Assembly (NCBI GenBank): GCA_015345905.1
Contig: JADDTR010000027.1
Span: 249,417-313,416, forward strand
Reading direction: 5' to 3'
Length of the DNA: 64,000 nt
Source of the DNA: Aotearoamyces nothofagi
Lineage: Eukaryota; Ascomycota; Leotiomycetes; Leotiales; Tympanidaceae
A program made the translations under genes and the position numbers. Numbering within the stretch: the first letter of the stretch is position 1; the number at the start of each line of letters is the position of its first letter. Under the pieces are notes generated by a model. The model was not told the origin of the DNA. It searched no databases and saw only the letters and a list, made by a program, of their open reading frames with translations. Positions 1 to 10,422 of this stretch are shown here, piece after piece.

Positions 1-460
1 CTATCCTTCGAGGTCTCGAACTTCATAGTTGTCGTAAACTTCGCTTCTAGAGCTCCAGGAAACCGGAGATGGTCATCTTGATGTTGTCTCGACGTGAGAC
101 TTCTCGAGAAACACCGTTGCTGTCCATCTTGTGTGGTACGTAGAAGGGTCAATGGATGTAGACTTCTGGCTAAACGTCCAGGATATAGTCTTATTTTCAT
201 TTTGTTTGTATGTGCTCCATCTGGCGCCTACTACGTACATTCAAATTATAAAGAATTGCAGCACAATTTGTTGTACTGGCGCTGACTGCTCTCCGCATTC
301 CTTTCCCCAGCTCCCAAAGCCGATACTAAGCGGCCCTGCCTCGAACTGATAATTTGGATTCGAGATTGGGGTAATTAATGCCTTGTTATTTAGGCCTTAA
401 CATCACTACATTACAACATTGTGAGCTGTTGAGCTTGCTCTGTACATAGCATCCACTGGC
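1..460. other. left-edge spacer upstream of COQ5
   Basis: No gene recognised. A minus-strand ATG at 26-24 opens a frame that leaves the window after nine codons, so a divergent gene could start here, but this is too little to call. The last 100 bases are presumably the COQ5 leader. Confidence 0.5.
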
Positions 461-1539
461 ATGCCATTGACAACAATGGCAGCAAGATTAGTACGTAGAC
501 CGTTGTTACGGTCTGTGAGGTTTATATCACCGGCTTCACAACCACATTTTTGCTTTTCCACGTCTCCTCGCCACTACCAAGAGCCTACGAAAGCAGAGTC
601 GTCGAATCCTGAGAAATACACTCACTTCGGGTTTACCAATATCAAGAAGGAAGAGAAGGGCGAAAAGGGTATCATCACCTCCTCAAGATTTTTGAAAGTA
701 TACTGATATTGTCGATAGTGGCCGAAGTATTCTCCTCTGTGTTGGTCAAACTAAATCCCAAATTCCTCCTCGTAGAGCTAATGCCTCTCAGCGCAACATC
801 CTATGATCGCATGAACGACCTGATGTCCCTCGGAATCCACCGCTTATGGAAAGATTATTTCGTACGCAACCTTAATCCTGGCTCCAACACTTCATCCCTC
901 TCCTCGACCACCGGTCCCTACCCAATCCAAGGCTGGAACATCCTCGACATCGCCGGCGGCACCGGCGATATTGCTTTCCGCATGCTCGATCACGCCCATA
1001 ACATAAATCACTCCCCAAACACCACTGTCACCGTCTCAGATATCAACCCTGACATGCTGGCCGAAGGGAAGAAACGCTCCCTACAGACGCCATATGCTAA
1101 TTCCCCTAATCTAAAATTCCTGCTCGGGAACGCCGAATCCCTTCCTTCTATACCTTCCAACTCGGTTGATCTTTATACAGTGGCATTTGGAATTCGGAAT
1201 TTTACAAACCAGGACGCGGCTTTGCGAGAAGCTTTCCGCGTCCTCAAACCCGGCGGTGTCTTTGCCTGTCTTGAGTTTAGTGGCGTGACTAACCCGCTCT
1301 TCGATGCTGTTTATAAGAGGTGGAGCTTTGGAGCAATTCCCCTAATTGGACAGCTAGTCGCAGGAGATAGGGCGAGCTATCAGTATTTAGTAGAAAGTAT
1401 TGAGCGATTCCCTAGGCAGGAAGAGTTCAGGGATATGATCAAGGCGGCAGGTTTTGTCGTGCCAGGCAAGGGATGGGAAGATTTGACTTGCGGGATTGCG
1501 GCAATACATAAAGGTGTGAAACCAGTTGTGAAGGCGTAA
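461..1539 (+). CDS. COQ5: COQ5, ubiquinone C-methyltransferase
   Basis: Mitochondrial SAM-dependent C-methyltransferase of coenzyme Q synthesis (methylates the benzoquinol ring, part of the CoQ synthome). Model: exons 461-668, 719-740, 792-1539, giving 325 aa. The N-terminus is rich in Arg and Ser and lacks acidic residues, as expected for a mitochondrial presequence. The UbiE/COQ5 signatures are present: VFSSVATSYDRMNDLMSLG around residues 73-91 and the SAM loop DIAGGTGD at about 129-136, then a conserved GIRNFTN. The 22-nt middle exon is needed to rebuild the VFSSV-ATSYD join. Intron 2 (741-791, 51 nt) has no in-frame stop, so retention would insert 17 residues. An ATG at 476 is an alternative start. 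It converges with the next gene, whose stop lies 438 bases away. Confidence 0.93.
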
Positions 1540-1977
1540 AGAGGCTAGTATGTATAATCCATGTATCAATATTATATTGCATCGGATGGCGTAGTTTACA
1601 GTTATAACTCCACAAAGCACCATTTAGCAAGACAGCTCGATGTTCATATGTGATTTTTCTATGCCTATCTCCATGCCTATCTCCAGGTCCACAGGCGACA
1701 CTAGAGTGCCACCGTATAGAATACACGCAACGCTAGTGCTTGCAAGAGGTCGGGAACCAATCAAAAATAACAGATGGAAAACACATAGCTATCATCACTT
1801 CACGGAAAGGTGAAGCAGAAGCTAAAGTAACTCCAGCCCAGATCGAAGGGAAGCCCGAATACAAGGAATGCCATCTTTCGCTGATAACAGAGCTAATGTG
1901 TCCATTAAGAAGGTGTATCATGAAGAACTTTTTGGGAAACCGAGTGATGAGCTAGAATGATATCAAGGGTCATACGT
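1540..1977. other. convergent 3' spacer
   Basis: Lies between the stops of COQ5 (plus) and the DUF2433 gene (minus). It should hold both 3' untranslated regions. No conserved frame, RNA gene or repeat seen. Confidence 0.6.
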
Positions 1978-4449
1978 TCATGAGTCACCACCTACAGCAG
2001 AGGTAGCAGCGGGAGCAACGGGAGCAGCTGGTGTAGATGGTGCGGGTGATGCTCCACCTTCCGTCTTACTGAAGGCACCACGTCCACCACGACCACCACG
2101 ACCACGCTCTCCTCCCCGGCCACCTCGAGCTCCACCACGGCCTCGTCCACCTCGTCCACCGTCGCTATCACTCGTCGCACCACCACTTCGGTAACCTCCT
2201 TGAGGTGTGCTGGTATTGTTTCCGCCTCTGCTACTACCCCAGCTTCCAGCACCACCGCGGTTAGCTCCGAAAGTCTTGTTCTCCCTAGCCTGGAATATCT
2301 TAACTAATGGTCGGCTTCGATCCTCACCAGATCGTGTCTTTACATCGTCTGGGAGATGGGAAAGGGCAGAATCTCTCTCCTCGATAGTCTTGAAGTGGAC
2401 AACTTTATTGGATGCACCCCATTTTTCGATTTTAGTGATCTTAACTTTGTCCTCCTCGTTGAACAAATCCTTTGCTGCCTCGTCCGTGGTAATGTTCATG
2501 ATGAACAACCCGACTATAGGCTCTGCCGGTTTTGATAGGGGAGATGAAGCGTCAGCCCCGTTGGTTGAAGCACCGTTGGTACCTGTCGGCGTGCCCGCCT
2601 TCTCGTTCTCCTTGGTAGTACCTCCTGGGAGGTTGACAACGTTGGTTTGAGTCGGCTGTGGAGTAGCGGGCTTTTGTCCCTGGAAGGGTGATGGTGAATC
2701 TCCAGTTCTAGTAGGTCCAGGTGGCCCTCTTGGCTGCTGTTGTTGGTTTTGCCCCCGTGGTTGGCCTTGGTTGAATGGCGGCGGCACCGACTGGGCCACT
2801 GGTGAGCGATTTTGGGCGGGCCCGGTAGGAGCAGAAGCAACTAGGGTGTGGCTTCCTCCAGGAGTTCCAGAACCAGTAGAAGGAGCTTGTGCTGCCTGTT
2901 GCTGGTTGACATGAGCAGAGTGCTGCTTGGCACCACGGTGGGCAAAGTTGAACCCTTGTGCCCTCATTTCAGTACCGATTCTGCCATCCTGGACCTCGAG
3001 AACCAACCAGCCAAATGCAGCGTCAGCTAAGTTGAAATTCCACATATTTTTGAAAGCACTCTCGTCGACTTGCCCCACTGCCGCTGCATTTGAACCACCA
3101 ACGGGACCACCAAAGGGGTTTCCTCCATGAGCTGTGGTGGGCATCTTTTCGACTATACCTAACGCATTGTTCAGAAGATTCTGCTGAGCCTCGTTTTGCT
3201 GAATTGCAGGCTGGACCTCGCTCTTTACCGTCTCCCAGACGTCATTAAAGGATGCTTTTGATGCTGCGAGCTTGCCGCGGTAGTGATCCAACGTAGGGTT
3301 GACGCTGAACTCGTTGTACGAGCTACCGTACCGGAAATGAAGTCCAGCAGATATTGAGAAGTCAGCCTTCAGAGTAACGGAGAGCTGGTTGAGGATACCC
3401 TCTCGAGCTGGAGATGCGTGAGTAATGAAGACACGGGTTTCCGTTGGATCATAGACGCGATTTGCAGTGTCCACAAGCTCGCCCATCTGTAACAGCGTAG
3501 TCCACATAGTCCCTTGACCACCAGCAATTGTAGTCCGGCCTTCACCGTTGTCAAATAGCTTGTGCATGACGACAGCGCCGCCAAGACCCAAGAGCCGAAG
3601 CTTCACACCCCCAATTTCTAATAGCATCGAACGTGCCTCGTCAATGATGTGTAGCTTATCCACCTTGTACTCCCCAGACCGGAACTTCTCTAATACTCTT
3701 ACATCCTCGCATGCACCCCATACTGTATAAACAGGAACGTCGAGCTTGTAGGAGCCATTCAAGAAGGAGGGAAGTTCTGACAAGGGGAGATCACTAGCTG
3801 GAAATCGTGACTTGACAGGACCGGCCTGGCCTGGTTGTTGAATTGCTTTCTTGATGGATTCGGAGAGTAGCGGAGAATATTGCGCAACGTGTTTGAGGGT
3901 TCTGTTAAAGCTTACGTTAGCTTTCATCCAGAGGCTCCTCGGCAAAGGTATTTACTTGTCCGCAATTCGATCTAGTGACGTTTCATCATAAAATCCGAAA
4001 TCTCCAGTGTGTATAATGTGATCAGCACGAGCTTGTTTTGCTAGCTCGTTGAGAGACTTCAGGTTTCCTTCCAAGCTGTTAGCATTGGTTTGACATGGCT
4101 GGCATCCTGCACGCACCTCTAACATCAGCCACGCAAAGTACTCTTACACCACCAGTCTGTATAACTCGTCCATTGTTCGGTAGGAGAGGAGCGGCTCCCG
4201 GTGGGAGTCCAGTGTGACCTCCAGTGGCGCCGTTTGGTAGATATCCTTGACTATTGTACGAGTGGGTGCGTTGCTGTGTCAAGTCTGTCAGCTTTGGAAC
4301 ATACTTGCGAGGGCTATATTTGCAATATTGTCCACGAAGATGATTATGTTGGACTATCGTAGCGATCATGTTGGATGCGCAAGGGTTGGTTGGGTTGGGA
4401 TCGAGGTGAGGATGTTCTCGTGTGATGAAGATTGACTTACAGAAGCCAT
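1978..4449 (-). CDS. DUF2433 metallophosphoesterase-like protein with RGG tail
   Basis: Model: exons 4449-4441, 4273-4117, 4067-3956, 3901-1978; 733 aa. The first exon is only nine bases (Met-Ala-Ser). The N-terminal half matches the fungal DUF2433 family: CVADVRGNLKSLNELA, then HIIHTGDFGFYDE, a GGAVVMHKL stretch and THASPAREG, which resemble the Asp/Asn/His motifs of calcineurin-like phosphoesterases. The middle is Gln/Pro/Gly-rich. A region near residues 550-635 looks like a degenerate RNA-recognition fold, and the end is a run of RGG/GRGG repeats typical of RNA-binding, arginine-methylated proteins. Seen: the motifs and the RGG tail. Inferred: an RNA-linked role. Catalytic activity is not established for the family. 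The second-exon join (VRG-NLK) uses an acceptor ten bases past a GCTAAC branch site. Confidence 0.85.
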
Positions 4450-5436
4450 AATACTTGAGCCACAGTGATGGGCAGAGGAAGGAGGAATCAAGTGGAATGT
4501 GCTATTCGCTTGAGCAGAAAGGCAGGAGTCGTGGAAATAGTTGAACAATTTCGAGGAAGGAGTGAGGTGGATGGCAATAATTAGCACTTTGTAGCTCTGA
4601 GGAAGGAACTTTGGTCGCGTTCTATACTTGGTCTAGCGCCACTTCGCTTCATGGTAACCCTGATGTCGAGGCTCGCTGCCTCCTTTAAAGCATCCAACAT
4701 TCATGATACATCGACATCAGCTGTAAGTATGCCAGACAAAACATCCGCGCACACCAAGTCCGCATCAACACAGCAGCTATTTTTCTACCACATAGTAGGA
4801 TCTCTTAGTAGGAATCGTATTTATATCGCTATGACACACCTCTTACGCAGAGCGTGGAGACTTGTCCCACACCTCCTTTTATTTGAACATCAATCTTCAG
4901 CCTCGCAATGCGACACAATAAATTATAGGCAATCTCTAGATCTGCATCTCTACTAAATGCTATGATATGTTTGGTTCTGTTGTTTGGTTCTTATTACTAT
5001 TTTATCGTGCCCTCTTCCCTTAGTAAAACCTAGCATCGGAGGTTCCTTCAATCTTGCGCGCTTTCACTAGATCCTATTACATTTGCACTTCCCAATCCTC
5101 CAAAGTGAGGTTGATAGTCTACATCTATATGTTGCCTACTAGCAGCCTGCTCAACATCACTTGTAGTCATTCCAATCATAAAAGTTTTATGAGATCCATC
5201 ACTACCCCATGTATCTCCAAGGACGTGAGAGGAGACTGTAACGGGCAAGGCAACAAAATTAACGGGTGAAAGCAAAAATTCATCGTTACATAACCTCATG
5301 ACGTGAATAGTGAATATACTATTAGTAAATTACTTAGAAGGGGTATCATTAATTACGAGGCGCTACATAAACAATTTGGCATCCTAATCTGACATATGCA
5401 CCCACCCCAATATCTGCCGTCATTTCATTAACCATA
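4450..5436. other. spacer between DUF2433 gene and GEM1
   Basis: Promoter and leader of the DUF2433 gene plus the GEM1 3' end. Several unspliced frames exist on both strands, but none has recognisable protein character. No repeat or RNA gene seen. Confidence 0.55.
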
Positions 5437-7370
5437 TTACGCACTTGCTGTAGTTCTCCTCCAAATCATTACCGCAGTCACAGCCGCACAGGTCGTGGCC
5501 CCCAAGGCCACATACAAGCTTGTCCTATCTGGCGGCTCCTCTTCGCTCTTTGGAAACGCAATACTGGGATTTGTTGCAGCTTCGGCTAGCGTCACGAATA
5601 GTTCGCTGATACTGTGCCATGTGACGCTGACATGTAAAGGGGAGCTCATCATTAGAGCCGCAGTGTACTGGTCTGGTTGCTGCTCGCTTCGCTGGGTGGT
5701 CTTGTCTAGATCTGCTTTTAGTGCTACATAGACATTGGGTAAGTCGTCTAGGTGTGGATGTTTCTCGCGCAAGGCCACGATGTGAGAGAATGAGTCAGGG
5801 TCAGATGAGTCGTAGGTGTAGCATATGAGATCACAAGCTTCTAGTTTCGACTGATTCTCGAGAATAGCTGGTTCAAGCTCGCCCAATTCTTCGATGATAA
5901 GATAGTATTGTTTTCCACCTTGCAGTTCAACACTGTTAACTGCAGTACGAGGCTTAATGGTTGGGTGGTATAAAGAGTCGAAGGGCCTGTTGAGGAAGGC
6001 GTTCAGGAGGGAGGATTTCCCTGAGCCTGGAGCACCAAGAACGTAGCAAAGGATGACGTTTCGTTCGACACGGCCAGGACGCCTTCGACGTTTCCGAGCT
6101 TTAGTCACTTTTAAAGCAGCGGTAGTAGATTCACGAGGATTGGCAGGCTCAAACCCAAGGTAAGCTAGATATGAAAGAGTTGTTTTTGGTTCAACAAAGG
6201 TAGTCATGCTCCATTGAGCCAGCCAACCTTGAAGAGTAATATGCCCTGCCTCGTTTCTGACGGTCGATGAAGGGAATGACGAGTCAGCCCAAGATGGTGG
6301 TAAGCCAGGAGTAGGCGCAAAGAGTGCAGTAAGTTCGTTATCATTCAGCCCACCATCATTGTCTTTGTCGAATAGAAGGAACAAATCGACAAAGAAGCGA
6401 TAACCTACTGGGCTGAGCTCTGCAGATGAATACTCCGAGACTTCAAACTTCGGATGGAGGAAACTGTCCTTCAAGCTTAGGCTATCCGTATATTGAAAGG
6501 TGCGTAAGATAATCCAGATAGTCTCATGGCGTCCTTTCTCGGCAAAGATTTTGTTGAGGTATATGAAGCCACTCTGATCTACTCCTTTGTCAAGGATAGA
6601 CATGGAGGATGCCCCGCCTATCGTTTGTTTGATGTTTTCTAGATCCTCTGGAGATAACGGCTTTTGGAAGCATTTTGCCTGGAAGTCATGCATTTCCTGG
6701 TCATTAAGATAACCATCTTGGTCTTTGTCGCACAAATAAAATACCCTCCGCAAAGCTGCCACAGCTGCTGGCTTCAAAGTTCCCTCTTTCGAGTCGAATA
6801 GCGGTGCTATAGGGTGGGTCACAGCCTTTTGGCATAGAAAGAACACTTCGTTGACGTTATGATGTTCCTTTGCACTCGTCCGTATACATGAATCGATCTC
6901 TTTGAACTCCGCCATTACCGGCAGCATTTCATCCTCAACCACCTGTGCAGTGCTTCCATTCGCAGTTAGATCAGACTTGTTGGCACATAGCACAACCGGT
7001 ACATTAACGCCTAGGGATCTAAAATATGGCATCCAGAAGAGCGCAACTCGTTCATAGCTGTAGTGATCGGAGTATACCAGTAGGATGACGTTAGACTTTC
7101 GGATCTCCTTGCGCAGGGTATTTCGTTCTTGAGGGAGTGCGGATGTATCAACGATCGTGGTTGTGACGTTCTCAGGCGTGCCAATGCTCGGTGGTATCGT
7201 GATCTGTGGCAGGACAGATTGAATCTTGTTGGTAACGAAGACATCTTTAACCAGAGAGGTGATGAGGCTGGATTTTCCAGTGGCCTCATCGCCACAAACG
7301 CAGATGCGTACTGTTGATCGTCAGCCACAGCTCAAACGGAAAGTGCTCGTGCCCATGTACCTGTAGCCAT
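5437..7370 (-). CDS. GEM1: Gem1/Miro mitochondrial Rho GTPase
   Basis: Tail-anchored outer-mitochondrial-membrane GTPase acting in mitochondrial inheritance and at ER-mitochondria contacts (ERMES regulation in yeast). Model: exons 7370-7361 (10 nt) and 7310-5437; 627 aa, the usual Miro length. Domains in order: first GTPase with P-loop GDEATGKSS at about 10-18 and ANKSD near 113-117; two EF-hands with acidic loops [10 protein letters not shown] (about 198) and [10 protein letters not shown] (about 318); second GTPase with GAPGSGKSS at about 429-437; and a C-terminal hydrophobic segment followed by Trp-Arg-Arg, a tail anchor. The second GTPase has KADLD where NKxD would stand, as is common for that degenerate domain. 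The tiny first exon is fixed by the join Met-Ala-Thr-Val-Arg-Ile. Divergent from CreC. Confidence 0.95.
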
Positions 7371-8029
7371 ATTCCGAAGGACTTCGAGCCTTTGAAGCTT
7401 ATGATAGCTGCTCTATATGGCCCATGCTGAGGTAGAAGGTAGGCTAATAATAGACTCGTCTTGTCCTAGCAACCTTGTCTTTATCAAATGCAACAATTTT
7501 ATTGATGTAGCCCTGTGGATAGGAACCTGGTGCTTGGAGCTTCTAGGATGCATCTATTGCCGACGCGTGCCCAGCAATGTGCACGAGAGAGTAATAATGG
7601 CCGAGCTTTAGGCGGTAAGATGCATCCGAATACCAGAAGTCCAGAGATAGGTCTAGTGATCGCGCATTCAATAATGATACAGCAAACTTCTCTACTCAGA
7701 ATTAATTACTTTGCCTCTCAATTGTTTACCAGTCCATGGCTAAATTTATATATCCTTAATAGCCTTTCAAGCAGCAGAAATCTTACAATTAAGCTGCGCA
7801 TCTTCTCCGAATACGGCGGACTAGTAACCCCGCATTTCACTCGTTACCTTACAACCCCGTACCTTACTGGCATTTTCAGTAACTACCTCATCTAGTGTCT
7901 TGCCGCATTGATCTAGGATGTAACCAGTTGCGCGGACGAGCCTCACTCTCGGATTCGACACATCTACTCGCCATAGTAAATCGCATAATTTGAGTTAAAT
8001 CTATATTCGACAGGCAGCGGGAGATAGTC
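7371..8029. other. GEM1-CreC divergent promoter region
   Basis: About 660 bases between two outward-reading start codons, so it must contain both promoters. Open frames here are short and lack family signatures. No clear TATA box or binding site that I would defend. Confidence 0.55.
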
Positions 8030-10422
8030 ATGTTGTAGGTGCCCTTCCAATACGTGTTACTGGTCCGTGTGTGCCGCGCAAGCTGATAAGAATATAATTG
8101 CAGTGTACTTCCACCCCCTCCACGATATCCCACACAGGCAGCATACAATGCCGCTGTGGCAGCTGGCCAAGCAGCCCCAATGATTGAGACGAACAATACA
8201 TTAACAACCCCAACTGGCCCGGAGTACCAGCTAGTTGTTGGAGAAGGTGATTCGTCGAGTCACACATCGTATACAAATACTAACAAAATCAATAGGTACT
8301 TATGTGCTAAAGGAAGACCTCCATCTTGCAACACCGCCTCCTCATCCTTCAGAAGCCCCAGTCATCAATCCGAACCCTCTTGCGACAACCCCACAACCTC
8401 CGACAGCAGGGACAAAAGTCTCTTTACTATCTCTGAGTTCACGCCCTTCTGCTCCGCTGCTATATAAGGTCAATACAAGTGCAAGTGCTAGATCTGGGGT
8501 ACAATCGAGCATACAAGAACATCCGAGCGAAGGGCGGCTCTCTGCTGAGCTAAGCAGTGATGGAGGAGGCGGAACCTCGATGAGTGGCAGCTTCAATGCG
8601 CCTGGGTCATCCGCTCCAGCATTTGGTGAAGGTAACACATTGCTATTATCCATGGGTGGAAAGGATACGAAACGGAGGAAGCCGAAGAATAACATTGCGA
8701 AGAGCAATTCATCTTTTATTTCAAGAGTCATTGTAAATGAAGCGCTACCGAAGCGCTTGCAGGATCATGACCCTGATGGGCTCTTTGTATTCGCCAATAT
8801 CAATCGAGCATTTCAATGGCTAGACCTGTCATCTCCCATAAAGGTATTGTCCAGTACTCATATCTCCAGCTGTGGACTAACGCGACAACAGCAAGAACAT
8901 CTAACCAAGATACTATTCACGAAAGGGCACTGCCTATGTCATGATGTTAACGCTGTCACTAAAAGTTTAAGCCACATAGACCTGATAATGGGATTTTCAA
9001 CTGGAGAAATCATCTGGTACGAACCGATATCGCAGAAGTATACTCGACTGAATAAAAATGTAAGTTATACCCGAGGACTGCTATCTATCTCTACTAATTA
9101 ATCTGTAGGGTATTATTAATGCAACACCGGTGTCGGAAATTCGTTGGATTCCAGGTTCAGAGAACCTCTTCCTTGCTGGGCATATGGATGGATCTCTTGT
9201 CGTCTACGATAAGGAGAAGGACGATGCAGCATTTATCCCAGAGGAACACGCCAATGGCCGCACGGAGACCAATGGGATAACCGAACACGTTGAAAGCCTC
9301 CACGTCGACAAATCCGTGCACTCTAAGAACCAAAAGACGAACCCAGTGGCATTCTGGAAGCTGTCAAATCAAAGAATAAATGCGTTTGCGTTTTCTCCTG
9401 ATAGTCGCCATCTTGCGGTAGTATCAGAAGATGGGTCTCTTCGAATAATCGACTATCTAAAAGAACAGTATGTTTATAGCAAAAGCTTCATATCATGTCG
9501 ATAGCTTACATATATTTAGGCTTCTCGATCTATACACCAGCTATTATGGAGGGTTCCTATGCGTTTGCTGGTCTCCTGATGGCAAGTACGTCCTCACAGG
9601 TGGTCAAGACGACCTTGTTTCGATATGGTCAGTGGCGGAATCAATTATAGTAGCTCGATGTCAAGGACATCAGTCTTGGGTAACAGCAGTGGCCTTTGAT
9701 CCTTGGAGATGTGATGATAAAAGCTACCGGTTTGGCAGTGTGGGTGAAGACTGTAGACTACTACTATGGGACTTTAGTGTTGGCATGTTACATCGACCAA
9801 AAGCTGTATGTTATGTCATGGCCAAACTCGATTTGACGTTCGAAAGTATGCTGATATAGTTATAGGCATCCGTCCAACACCGAGGCAGTATATCTTCACG
9901 ATTCGTCAATACGCTTCAAAGATCAGAGACCCACACAACAACAACAAGCCGGTTGAGATCGAATTCAGCCCTCTCGACTGATACAGATGAAGAGTTCTCG
10001 ATTAAGCATCCTGTCGAACCAAGAGCACGTACTGCTATGCTACCACCTGTTCTTGTGCGTTCACCCCATTGGTGCCTGGGCTTTGTTAAGCTAAGTGAGA
10101 AACGCTGACGCCTCTCTAGTCAAAAAGCATTGATACTGATCCACTTTGCTGGTTGGAATTTACTGAAGATGCAATCATTACAAGTTGTAAGAGTGGTGAG
10201 TGATTTAAGACCTCCCATGTCTCCGTGTTCGCATGTGATAGTGTTTTGCATGAGACGAAACATCATTTGCATGTGACTGTGAATTCGAATGTGGATTCGA
10301 ACTAATCTTTACCCCTCGAGAAGCTTAATGGCTAACAAAACGCGCATCTAGGGCATATTCGAACTTGGAATAGGCCTCGAGATGTTGCCAACGGCAGTGA
10401 AGTGACACAGGCTTCGACATAG
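8030..10422 (+). CDS. creC: CreC, WD40 protein of carbon catabolite repression
   Basis: CreC is the WD40 partner that stabilises the deubiquitinase CreB in Aspergillus and keeps carbon catabolite repression working; relative of animal WDR20. Nine-exon model: 8030-8034, 8104-8246, 8296-8843, 8892-9059, 9109-9467, 9520-9805, 9866-10054, 10120-10195, 10352-10422; 614 aa. The first coding exon is five bases and completes the family N-terminus [10 protein letters not shown]. Further family motifs are [73 protein letters not shown] and [16 protein letters not shown], ending in a last WD blade with HIRTWNRP. The repeats occupy roughly residues 230-600. Intron 8844-8891 (48 nt) has no in-frame stop. 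The last intron (156 nt) is the longest. Confidence 0.93.
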
